From NCBI GenBank assembly GCA_964495085.1, contig CAZBUK010000122.1:1-8969 (forward strand): a stretch of DNA of 8,969 bases, in the 5' to 3' direction. The translations under genes were made by a program, and so were the position numbers. Shown here piece after piece: positions 1 through 7,025 of this stretch. This DNA comes from CAZBUK01 sp964495085 (GTDB taxonomy: Bacteria > Bacteroidota > Ignavibacteria > T3Sed10-11). Position 1 is the stretch's first letter. Each line of letters begins with the position of its first letter. Under the pieces are notes generated by a model. The model was not told the DNA's origin and did not search any database. It saw only the letters and a program-made list of their open reading frames with translations.

Positions 1-1634
1 CCTCCCACGACAGACATAATCACTTCGACATGCTCTATCCCGACTGGATCGATCTCGAATATATTTTCCGAGAGCAGAACGAAGTCGGCGAATTTACCGG
101 GAGCTATTGTTCCTTTCACCCCTTCATCGTACGCGGCGTAGGCCGCATCGACGGTATAGGCGCGAACGGCTTCTTCCACGGTGATCTTCTGTTCCGGGAA
201 CCAGCCTTCGGGCCGCGCGCCGTCGATCGTGCGCCGGGTGGCCGCGGCGTAGATGCCGAGCAGCGGATTGAGCGGCGCCACCGTCCAGTCGCTGCCGAAC
301 GACATTCTCACCCCCTCGTCGAGAAACGTACGGAACGGATAGGTGGTCCTGCAGCGCACATGCCCGATGCGCCCTTCGGCCCATCTGCCGTCGTCGATCG
401 CGTGATAGGGCTGCGCCGATGCGACGACGCCCAGCCGAGCGAACCGCTTGAAATCTCTCGGATGAATGTGCTGCGCGTGCTCGATGCGGAAGCGCCGGTC
501 GCGCGGCGGATTTGAATCGACGATCTTTTCGAAGAGATCGAGCGTCCAGCTATTCGCGCTGTCTCCGATCGCATGGATGGCGAGCTGGAGTCCGGCCCGG
601 TCGGCGCCTTTCGTCCATTCCTCGAGCCGTCCGTCGAGGACTACATCCATCGGCAATCCGCGCGTGTCCGGATCCGAATCGTACGGTTCGAAGAACAGCG
701 CCGTCGAAGAGCCGAGCGAGCCGTCCGTGAACGCCTTGAGAGCGCCGATGCGGATGTAGTCGTCGCCGAAAGGCGCCTTCACCCCGGCGGCGGCGAGATG
801 CCGCCACCGCTCGATCGGCAGTATTGCGTATATCCGGATGGTAAGCTGTCCCTTATCACGGAGCGTCTGGTAAAGTTTGAAGTCATCCGGCGATGAGATG
901 TCCTGAATGCTCGTCACCCCCAGCCGGCGGGCTTCGGCGAGGGCGCGCAGCGCAGCCTCGGTCCGTTCCTCATCGGTCGGATCGGGTATGTGCGGGTAGA
1001 CCAGACTCATCGCTTCATCGCGCAGGAGACCGGTCGGTTCGCCGGTCGCCGGATCGTGCACGATCTGTCCGCCCGGCGGGTCGGGAGTCTCTGCCGTGAT
1101 GCCCGCAAGCTGTAGGACATAGCTGTTCGCAAGCGCCATATGTCCGTCGTACCGAGAGACGAAAACCGGCGTCTCCGGCGTATACCGGTCGACAATCTCC
1201 TTTGTTGGTAAATTTCCCCCGGGCCAGTTGTCGTGATCCCAGGTCCCGCCGAGGACCCAACGGCCGGGGTGCTGTTCCGCCCACATACCGATGATCCTCG
1301 CGAACTCCTCCTCATCCCTCGATTCGCGCAGATCGATGCTCTCGAGATGAAATCCGCCGCTCATGAAATGTGTATGGTTGTCGATGAATCCGGGAAGCAG
1401 AAGTCTGCCCCCCGCGTCGATCCGCCGGGTACTGTCGCCCGCGAGCTTCAGGATTTCGGCGTCGGATCCGACCGCCAGTATTTTACCGTCATAGACGGCG
1501 ACAGCCCCCGCGCGGGGCATTGCCGCTTCGCCCGTGCGGATATCCGCGTTGTAAAATATCGCATCGGCGCGGGGCGATTGAGCATGGAGTATGGACGTAA
1601 GTGAGATCATAATGACGAAGCTGAGGAGTTTCAT
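1..1634 (-). CDS. Exported YtcJ-family amidohydrolase (Amidohydro_3), C-terminus cut by window edge
   Basis: I translated this frame by hand from the ATG at 1634-1632; it stays open for 544 codons plus two bases to the window edge without a frameshift. Residues 1-18 form a Sec signal peptide (basic start, hydrophobic core, LHA before Gln19), so the enzyme should act in the periplasm or outside the cell. Superfamily landmarks are all present: PGFIDNHTHF at 81-90 with the HxH metal ligands His87 and His89; KAFTDGSLGS near 300-309, where Lys300 may be the metal-bridging lysine (inferred); AIHAIGD with His354; RIEHAQH with His386; and FGSDW with Asp449. The order and spacing match the YtcJ / N-substituted formamide deformylase-like group, whose members are usually about 540-560 residues, so perhaps 10-15 residues are missing beyond base 1. 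The exact substrate, an amide or formamide C-N bond, cannot be told from sequence. The gene diverges from the lipoprotein gene at 1885. No Shine-Dalgarno is visible before the start. Confidence 0.93.
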   Translation of the reverse strand, partial: MKLLSFVIMISLTSILHAQSPRADAIFYNADIRTGEAAMPRAGAVAVYDGKILAVGSDAEILKLAGDSTRRIDAGGRLLLPGFIDNHTHFMSGGFHLESIDLRESRDEEEFARIIGMWAEQHPGRWVLGGTWDHDNWPGGNLPTKEIVDRYTPETPVFVSRYDGHMALANSYVLQLAGITAETPDPPGGQIVHDPATGEPTGLLRDEAMSLVYPHIPDPTDEERTEAALRALAEARRLGVTSIQDISSPDDFKLYQTLRDKGQLTIRIYAILPIERWRHLAAAGVKAPFGDDYIRIGALKAFTDGSLGSSTALFFEPYDSDPDTRGLPMDVVLDGRLEEWTKGADRAGLQLAIHAIGDSANSWTLDLFEKIVDSNPPRDRRFRIEHAQHIHPRDFKRFARLGVVASAQPYHAIDDGRWAEGRIGHVRCRTTYPFRTFLDEGVRMSFGSDWTVAPLNPLLGIYAAATRRTIDGARPEGWFPEQKITVEEAVRAYTVDAAYAAYDEGVKGTIAPGKFADFVLLSENIFEIDPVGIEHVEVIMSVVG

Positions 1635-1670
1635 GCGGGTATGGAGTAGTGAGTCGGTGAACGGTTTCAG

Positions 1671-1689
1671 GAAAGATAAACTATCTTTC
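1671..1689. promoter_or_regulatory. Perfect 8-bp inverted repeat, possible operator
   Basis: GAAAGATA and TATCTTTC are exact reverse complements separated by AAC. The repeat lies 37-55 bases upstream of the YtcJ-like start and overlaps the candidate -7 box of that gene, where a bound repressor would block transcription. It could equally be a small hairpin in a leader. No regulator gene is present in the window to pair with it. Confidence 0.35.
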
Positions 1690-1701
1690 GAATACTTACA
1701 A
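1671..1701 (-). promoter_or_regulatory. Candidate Bacteroidota-type promoter for the YtcJ-like gene
   Basis: On the minus strand, TTG (1701-1699) is followed by 20 bases and then TATCTTTC (1678-1671). This is close to the TTTG / TAnnTTTG arrangement with a 19-21 base gap known for the primary sigma factor of Bacteroidota. Transcription would start near 1664, about 30 bases before the ATG at 1634. The match is imperfect and the host lineage is itself inferred, so this is tentative. Confidence 0.3.
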
Positions 1702-1708
1702 CACGGAC

Positions 1709-1737
1709 TTGTATCTGACTCCGAAGAATTATATTTT
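1709..1737 (+). promoter_or_regulatory. Candidate promoter for the lipoprotein deacylase-like gene
   Basis: TTG (1709-1711), an 18-base gap and TATATTTT (1730-1737) resemble the TTTG / TAnnTTTG pattern, with a gap slightly shorter than usual. A start near 1744 would give a leader of about 140 bases before the ATG at 1885, containing the stem-loop at 1821-1845. It lies only a few bases from the opposite-facing candidate promoter, so the two genes could be co-regulated. Weak evidence. Confidence 0.25.
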
Positions 1738-1820
1738 CAGAAGAATCCCTGAACGGTCCTGCAGGGAACCGGATGGAGCGGCGCGACGGCAGGGTTTCCC
1801 GATACCCGAAATTCATCGGA

Positions 1821-1845
1821 GTTGCCTTTAGAACCTTAAAGCAAC
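1821..1845 (+). other. Small stem-loop upstream of the lipoprotein gene
   Basis: GTTG pairs with CAAC and CTTTA with TAAAG, with a single bulged C on the 5' side and a six-base loop. It sits about 40 bases before the start codon at 1885. It could be a leader structure or protein site; a nine-pair stem of this kind can also occur by chance. Confidence 0.25.
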
Positions 1846-1884
1846 GATCGTTCGCCTCTCACTACTTTCCATACAATAAAATTC

Positions 1885-3591
1885 ATGCGCACAATCTTTT
1901 CCTCCGGTTGCACGAATAGAACACTTCGCGTACTACTTCTCACGGGCATCGTTTTTTCCGGATGCTCTCATACCGATTTCGATTACGACATTCTGATCCT
2001 GAACGGACTCGTATACGACGGAAGCGGCGGCGAGCCGTATGTCGCCGATATCGGCATCAACGCCGACACCATCGCCACGATTGGTACCCTGACGGGAGCC
2101 CGAGGGAAGAAGGAGATGGATGCCCACGGATTCGCCGTGAGTCCGGGCTTCATCAATATCCTGAGCTGGGCGACCACGTCGCTGATCGAGGACGGGAGGT
2201 CGCAGAGCAACATACGCCAGGGAGTGACCCTCGAGGTCTTCGGAGAGGGCTTTTCCATGGGACCCTTGAACGAGGCGATGAAGCGGGAAGCGATGGAGCG
2301 CCAGGGTTCGATCCGGTACGACATCGACTGGACGACGCTCGACGAATATCTCGAATCGCTTGTGAGGCGCGGGGTTTCGCCGAACGTTGCGTCGCTGGTC
2401 GGCGCCGCAACCGTCCGGACGTACGTCATGGGCTACGACGCGCGAAAGCCGACCCCCGAAGAGCTTGAAGAGATGCAGTCCCTCGTGCGCCAGGCGATGC
2501 GCGAGGGAGCGCTCGGCGTCGGCTCCGCGCTCATCTACGCTCCCGGGGTGTTTGCGGAAACGGATGAGCTCATCGCGCTTGCGAAAGCCGCCGCGGAATA
2601 CGACGGCATCTTCACCGCCCATCTCCGGAGCGAAAGCAACCGGTTTATCGAGGCGCTCGACGAACTCCTGACGATCGCGCGCGAGGCGGACATCCACGTG
2701 CACAATTATCATCTGAAAGCAGCCGGCGAATCCAACTGGCACAAGCTCGATACCGCCATCGCCCGGATCGAGAGTGCCCGGCGTGAAGGACTCGGCGTCT
2801 CGGCGGATATGTATACGTACACCGCCGGTTCAACCGGACTCGATGCCGCGATGCCGCCGTGGGTTCAGGAGGGGGGATTCAGGCAATGGGCCGATCAGCT
2901 GAAAGATCCGACGGTGCGCGCAAGAGTGAAGGCGGAGATGACAACGCCGACCGATGAATGGGAGAATCTCTATCTCGCGTCGGGATCCGCGGAGAACGTC
3001 CTGCTCGTCGGATTTAAAAATCCGGAGCTGCGGCATTTCACCGGGAAATCGCTCGCGGAGGTTGCGAAGATGCGAGGCCAGTCGCCGGAGGAAGCGGCGA
3101 TGGACCTGGTCATCGAAGACGACAGCCGCGTTGGCGTGGTATACTTCATCATGTCGGAGGAGAACATCCGCAAGAAGATCGCGCTGCCGTGGGTAACGTT
3201 CGGATCCGATGCGTCGTCGCAGGCGCCGGAGGGTGTGTTCCTCGAATCCAATCCCCATCCGCGGGCGTACGGCAATTTTGCGAGATTGCTCGGCAAATAC
3301 GTCCGCGAAGAGCGGATCCTCGCGCTTGAAGAAGCGGTGCGGCGGATGACGTCGTATCCCGCATCGATACTGCGGCTCGACAGGCGCGGACAAATAGCGG
3401 ATGGATATTTCGCGGACATCGTGGTCTTCGATCCCGTGACGGTCGCCGATCATGCAACCTACGAGCAGCCGCACAGCTACGCGACGGGGATTCACCATGT
3501 ATTCGTCAACGGCGTGCAGGTATTATTGAACGGCGAGCATACCGGCGCAACGCCGGGGAAGGTGGTGAGGGGGAGGAGGTTGGTAAAATAA
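1885..3591 (+). CDS. Lipoprotein of the N-acyl-D-amino-acid deacylase (D-aminoacylase) family lacking the HxH motif
   Basis: 568 residues. The N-terminus has a basic start, a hydrophobic stretch and a lipobox-like VFSGC ending at Cys27, so it is probably an envelope-anchored lipoprotein (Phe at -3 is less usual). Residues 35-70 and 500-568 make the beta-sandwich typical of amidohydrolases (opening ILNGLVYDGSGGEPY, closing VFVNG). The catalytic barrel lies between. Conserved family points are His246 (AHLRSE), His276 followed by LK, Asp442 (FGSDAS) and HPRAYGNF at 458-465. The usual PGFIDxHxH metal motif instead reads PGFINILSWA (residues 88-96), with Asn91 and Leu93 where aspartate and histidine would be expected. 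The cysteine ligand of classical D-aminoacylase, expected after the GVT strand, is absent; Glu121 is the nearest candidate. His, His and Asp are retained, so one metal may still bind. Whether it hydrolyses N-acyl amino acids is uncertain. No Shine-Dalgarno precedes the ATG; the bases before it are A-rich. Confidence 0.92.
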   Translation: MRTIFSSGCTNRTLRVLLLTGIVFSGCSHTDFDYDILILNGLVYDGSGGEPYVADIGINADTIATIGTLTGARGKKEMDAHGFAVSPGFINILSWATTSLIEDGRSQSNIRQGVTLEVFGEGFSMGPLNEAMKREAMERQGSIRYDIDWTTLDEYLESLVRRGVSPNVASLVGAATVRTYVMGYDARKPTPEELEEMQSLVRQAMREGALGVGSALIYAPGVFAETDELIALAKAAAEYDGIFTAHLRSESNRFIEALDELLTIAREADIHVHNYHLKAAGESNWHKLDTAIARIESARREGLGVSADMYTYTAGSTGLDAAMPPWVQEGGFRQWADQLKDPTVRARVKAEMTTPTDEWENLYLASGSAENVLLVGFKNPELRHFTGKSLAEVAKMRGQSPEEAAMDLVIEDDSRVGVVYFIMSEENIRKKIALPWVTFGSDASSQAPEGVFLESNPHPRAYGNFARLLGKYVREERILALEEAVRRMTSYPASILRLDRRGQIADGYFADIVVFDPVTVADHATYEQPHSYATGIHHVFVNGVQVLLNGEHTGATPGKVVRGRRLVK

Positions 3592-3704
3592 CCGGTTACC
3601 ATTGAAGGATTTCGTCTATCATCAAGTTACACGGCACCACTAAAAGAAATGAATAAACGACACCGGGATTTCAATGACTCTGATCGTTAGCGATTATTAA
3701 AAAT

Positions 3705-4640
3705 ATGGTTGATAAAATAATCTTCTCCTGGCTGCTCTCAGGAGATGTATCCATCCGATATCAAACATACAGAGATCTCTTAGACACCGACAAACCAAGA
3801 CTCCGCAAGAAAATCGAATCCGAAGGGTGGGGACTGAAATTTCTATCAAGGCGTAATAAAAACGGACATTGGGGTGAGCGTTTTTATCAACCCAAGTGGA
3901 TTTCCACGCATTACACCTTGCTGGATTTAAAAAACCTCAATATTTCGCCTGACAACAAAGCTATAAAGGAAACGCTCTATAAAATATTCGAGAACGAAAA
4001 AGGACCGGATGGGGGAATTCTTCCCATCGGAGTAAACAAAAAATGCGATGTCTGTATCAACGGCATGGTGTTGAACTATGCCTCCTACTTTCGCGTGCAT
4101 GAAGCAGGTTTAATGTCCGTGATCGATTTCCTGTTGGCGGAGCAGATGAACGATGGCGGATTTAACTGTCATTCCAACTCGATCGGCGCTTCGCATAGCT
4201 CATTGCACACGACCCTTTCGGTCCTCGAAGGCATTTTGGAATACCGGCGAAACGGATATACGTACAGACTAAAAGAGCTGGTAAAGGCGCAGAACGAATC
4301 GCACGAATTTATTCTCATGCATAAACTGTTTCGGTCAGATAAGACCGGTGAAATCATTAACGCCAATTTCCTGAAACTGTATTACCCTTGCCGTTGGTAT
4401 TATGACTTATTAAGAGCATTGGATTACTTTCAACTCGACGGTGTGAAATACGACAGTAGAATGGGTGAGGCCATCGATGTGATTCTAAAGAAAGGGGGGA
4501 AAGACGGGACATGGAAGCTTGCTTCAAAGCATCCGGGCAAAACACATTTTGAAATGGAACAGGCGGGAAAACCGAGCCGGTGGAATACAATGAGAGCATT
4601 GAGAGTTTTGAAATATTATAATGCTCTTGGTAAGAACTGA
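3705..4640 (+). CDS. Alpha/alpha-toroid (squalene cyclase/prenyltransferase-like) protein of unknown function
   Basis: 311 residues with no signal peptide or membrane segment, so likely cytoplasmic. Repeated short helices end in glycine/aromatic motifs that recall the QW-like repeats of terpenoid-cyclase toroids: NGHWGERF near 53-60, DGGFNCHSNSIGASHSSLHTT at 150-170 (key residues Asp150, Cys155, Ser165, His168), and DGTW at 267-270, followed by HFEME and SRWNTMRALRVLKYY at 281-305. I recall this last block from a widespread family usually annotated as hypothetical or squalene-cyclase-like; no reaction is known to me. There is no DxDD or DDxD catalytic motif of true cyclases. Cys114 and Cys117 form a CxxC pair and Cys155 and Cys229 sit in conserved-looking contexts, so a metal site is possible. 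Codon use is visibly A+T-richer than the flanking genes (many AAA, AAT, ATT), suggesting separate acquisition. The start at 3705 has no Shine-Dalgarno but an A-rich run before it. Confidence 0.8.
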   Translation: MVDKIIFSWLLSGDVSIRYQTYRDLLDTDKPRLRKKIESEGWGLKFLSRRNKNGHWGERFYQPKWISTHYTLLDLKNLNISPDNKAIKETLYKIFENEKGPDGGILPIGVNKKCDVCINGMVLNYASYFRVHEAGLMSVIDFLLAEQMNDGGFNCHSNSIGASHSSLHTTLSVLEGILEYRRNGYTYRLKELVKAQNESHEFILMHKLFRSDKTGEIINANFLKLYYPCRWYYDLLRALDYFQLDGVKYDSRMGEAIDVILKKGGKDGTWKLASKHPGKTHFEMEQAGKPSRWNTMRALRVLKYYNALGKN

Positions 4641-4670
4641 TGGAATGTATACGTTGTTCGATGCCTTTCC

Positions 4671-4924
4671 TGCACCTCTACGAGGGGCCTCGATTAATGG
4701 ACATTGATGTGCTACCAACATTTCACGCCTACGGCGTGAAGGGCAATCAGAAGATACGGGTTGCGACGCTGAGAGAATTTTGTAGGATGATCCGATGATA
4801 ATTTGCTGAATGGAATGAGATTCTCGTAGAGATAAAAGCACGCCGTAGGCGTGCGATATTGGTAGCAAGTACATAACAGTCGAACGCCGTTGCTCCTCAG
4901 CGAGGCGCAATGATGTTGGTCGCG
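4671..4924. repeat. Composite palindromic repeat element, copy 1 (REPIN-like)
   Basis: The element contains several palindromes, most joined to a shared box. In order: an imperfect palindrome from 4672 (GCACCTCTACGAGGGGC); a unit at 4710-4740 in minus orientation, reading TGCTACCAACAT then CACGCCTACGGCGTG; 97 unrelated-looking bases; a unit at 4838-4867 in plus orientation, reading GCACGCCGTAGGCGTGC then GATATTGGTAGCA; and a third at 4890-4924 with a different palindrome (TTGCTCCTCAGCGAGGCGCAA region) followed by TGATGTTGGTCGCG. The inverted pair plus spacer has the architecture of REPIN/BIME elements. A second copy lies at 6701-6899. No open reading frame here is credible. The sequence between 4925 and 4978 is A+T-rich with nothing else recognised. 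Confidence 0.8.
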
Positions 4925-4978
4925 TATAAAAATCTATGAACAACTTAAAAATATTTATTAATTCTCGCTAAATAATTC

Positions 4979-5012
4979 GTTGTCATCCTTCGACTTCGCT
5001 CAGGATGACAAC
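4979..5012. repeat. Inverted repeat with 11-bp arms
   Basis: GTTGTCATCCT (4979-4989) and AGGATGACAAC (5002-5012) are exact reverse complements around a 12-base loop containing CGACTTCG. I recall palindromes of this kind as dispersed intergenic repeats in many bacterial genomes. A partly similar string, TCGTTGTCATC then TCTCGAC, appears near 6912-6929 downstream of the other composite element, perhaps a decayed relative. It ends 74 bases before the next gene and has no T-tract, so it is not a convincing terminator. Confidence 0.6.
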
Positions 5013-5086
5013 TTATTTATGCTAAGCGCGGTAAATTTCGTCCAACCCTGACTCTTTAACATTGTCATGCTGATTCGCTATCCATT

Positions 5087-6649
5087 TTGAAGAAACTAAT
5101 GCATAATCTCATATTCATTTTTTGTATTCTGATCACCCTCACTCCTACCTCCTTCGCTCAGGACATATCCGACGCCGATATTCTCATCATTGGCGGAACG
5201 GTCGTGGATGGATCGGGGGGCGAACCCTACCGCGCCGACCTGATGATCAGCAACGGATCGATCGTCCGGATTGGAATCATCGATACCTCCCGGGTCAAAT
5301 CCGGACGGGTAATCGATGCCGCCGGCATGATCGTCTCCCCCGGATTCATCGACGCGCACGCGCACGGCGACCCGCTGGAGACACCCGATTTTAAAAATTT
5401 TCTCGCTATGGGTGTGACGTCGATAGTGCTCGGCCAGGACGGCGCGAGTCCCCACGCCGAGGATCTATCCGGATGGTTCGCCAAGGTCGATGCGCTCCAC
5501 CCCGGCGTAAACATCGCTCTGTTCGCCGGACACGGGACCCTCCGTACGCTCGCCGGCAAGGGGACGGAAACAGGACCGCTTCCGATGAACGCCACCGAAT
5601 TGAATACCATGACGAAGCTAATCGAGAATGCCATGGTATCGGGATGTTTCGGCTTCTCCACGGGTCTCGAGTACGAACCGGGCAGATTCGCATCGTTGGA
5701 TGAGCTGGTTACCGCCGCATCCTCCGTGCACCGTCATGGCGGCATGGTGATGAGCCATATGCGCAGCGAAGACGAAGATACGATCGCCGAAGCGCTCGAT
5801 GAATTGCTGGAGCAGGGGATACGGTCGGGAGCGCCGGTGCATGTCTCACACATCAAGATCGTTTACGGAAACGATGTTAATCAAGCGAAGCGTTTGCTGG
5901 CCCAGATGGAGGAGGTTCGGACATCCGGAGTCCGCGTAACTGCTGATATATATCCCTACATCGCAAGCTATACCGGCATCGGCATCGTCTTTCCCGAATG
6001 GGCCCGCCCGCCGCACATCTACTCCGATGTCGTCGCAGCGCGGCGCGGCGAGCTTGCCGCGTATCTGAGAGAGCGGATAACCCTGCGCAACGGTCCGGAG
6101 GCGACTCTCTTCGGGACACATCCCTACGCCGGCAAAACGCTCGCGCAGGTTGCTGAAGAGCTGGACAAACCGTTCGAGGACGTACTCATCGACGATATCG
6201 GACCCGGGGGCATGAGTGCGGCATACTTCGTGATGAACGAAGATGTACTGCGGACATTTCTGACCGATCCTCATGTGATGATCTCGTCGGATGGGAGTCC
6301 GGCCATGCGGCATCCGCGGGGCTATGGAACCTTTGCAAAAATAATCAGGCAGTACGTGAGTGAAGAAAACGTGCTTACGCTTGAGGAGGCGGTGTATAAA
6401 ATGACAGGACTCACCGCGCGGACGCTCGGCCTGGATGCTTTGTCACGGCCGCGCGGATTGATTAAGGATGGCTTCGCGGCGGACGTGCTCATATTCGATC
6501 CGGATGAGGTCGAGGACCGCGCTACCTTCGAGGAACCTCATCTGCACGCCAAGGGATTTGAATACGTAATCGTCAACGGAAGCGTCGCAAAAGAGGGTGA
6601 GATCTTCAGCGGGGAAAGAACGGGGCGAGTTCTCTACCGGAACCGCTGA
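5087..6649 (+). CDS. Exported N-acyl-D-amino-acid deacylase (D-aminoacylase) family amidohydrolase
   Basis: 520 residues from a TTG at 5087 (reading MKKLMHN) or 516 from the ATG at 5099. The TTG version gives a better basic signal-peptide start; the ATG is preceded by A-rich bases. Either way a Sec signal follows, with likely cleavage after SFA (residue 24), so the enzyme is exported. Family landmarks: DGSGGEPYRAD at 41-51 in the beta-sandwich; PGFIDAHAHGD with metal ligands His91 and His93; AGHGTLR at 147-153; SHMRSE with His224; VHVSHIK with His255 and Lys257; SSDGS with Asp402; and HPRGYGTF at 409-416. The cysteine ligand of the studied Alcaligenes D-aminoacylase is replaced, with Asp118 in LGQDGAS at the aligned place. 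The protein probably hydrolyses N-acyl-amino acids or a related amide to amino acid plus carboxylate; substrate and stereochemistry are inferred from family only. It is a diverged paralogue of the lipoprotein at 1885 and is bracketed by two composite repeats. Confidence 0.92.
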   Translation: MKKLMHNLIFIFCILITLTPTSFAQDISDADILIIGGTVVDGSGGEPYRADLMISNGSIVRIGIIDTSRVKSGRVIDAAGMIVSPGFIDAHAHGDPLETPDFKNFLAMGVTSIVLGQDGASPHAEDLSGWFAKVDALHPGVNIALFAGHGTLRTLAGKGTETGPLPMNATELNTMTKLIENAMVSGCFGFSTGLEYEPGRFASLDELVTAASSVHRHGGMVMSHMRSEDEDTIAEALDELLEQGIRSGAPVHVSHIKIVYGNDVNQAKRLLAQMEEVRTSGVRVTADIYPYIASYTGIGIVFPEWARPPHIYSDVVAARRGELAAYLRERITLRNGPEATLFGTHPYAGKTLAQVAEELDKPFEDVLIDDIGPGGMSAAYFVMNEDVLRTFLTDPHVMISSDGSPAMRHPRGYGTFAKIIRQYVSEENVLTLEEAVYKMTGLTARTLGLDALSRPRGLIKDGFAADVLIFDPDEVEDRATFEEPHLHAKGFEYVIVNGSVAKEGEIFSGERTGRVLYRNR

Positions 6650-6700
6650 CCGCCGCATCGGTTTACCTATCAAGCTATGGAGATACAGGGAAACAATTCT

Positions 6701-6899
6701 TGCACCTCTACGAGGTGCGATTTTGAGTTGAAATTATTGTGCTACCAACATTTCACGCCTACGGCGTGAATGGAAATCAGAATTAAACGGTCTGTCTGTC
6801 AGTGGAGAGAACATTGAAGGTTAACCCGACAACTATGATCGCAACAGAGAGAAAGAGAGCTTAGAAAAAAAGCACGCCGTAGGCGTGCGATATTGGTAG
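6701..6899. repeat. Composite palindromic repeat element, copy 2 (REPIN-like)
   Basis: Same plan and orientation as the element at 4671. A perfect palindrome, GCACCTCTACGAGGTGC, lies at 6702-6718. A minus-oriented unit at 6740-6770 reads TGCTACCAACAT then CACGCCTACGGCGTG. After 101 bases comes a plus-oriented unit at 6872-6899, GCACGCCGTAGGCGTGC then GATATTGGTAG. The ends match copy 1 closely, while the central spacers differ except for ATCAGAA just inside the left unit. The remainder of this 376-base spacer (6650-6700 and 6900-7025) shows no gene, no convincing terminator and no clear promoter. Confidence 0.8.
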
Positions 6900-7025
6900 A
6901 AGGCTTAAAAAGTCGTTGTCATCTCTCGACGGAATTCATCCCGCATAGGAGAGGCTGCGAAACGGCTGCCATCAACTTTTTTACTATTACTTCACCAACA
7001 TCTTTCTCCGGGATAAACAGCAAAC

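Noticed and set aside
30..896. Plus-strand open frames over the first 900 bases
   Set aside because: The minus strand here encodes the intact YtcJ-like enzyme with all metal motifs; the plus-strand frames are low-complexity Arg/Pro-rich shadows.
1741..1760. CCCTG / CAGGG inverted repeat in the divergent spacer
   Set aside because: The arms are only five bases and overlap an unrelated TCCTGCAGGGA palindrome; this is expected by chance.
1933..2742. Minus-strand frame of 269 codons opposite the lipoprotein gene
   Set aside because: It lies wholly within a strongly supported plus-strand gene and shows no recognisable domain or start context.
3592..3704. Possible terminator or promoter between the lipoprotein gene and the toroid-fold gene
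   Set aside because: I found only very short self-complementary strings and no T-tract or convincing promoter boxes.
4671..6899. A CRISPR array or an insertion sequence explaining the repeats
   Set aside because: The repeats are few, of mixed orientation and unevenly spaced with no uniform spacers, and no transposase reading frame lies between the paired ends; the only gene between the copies is the deacylase.
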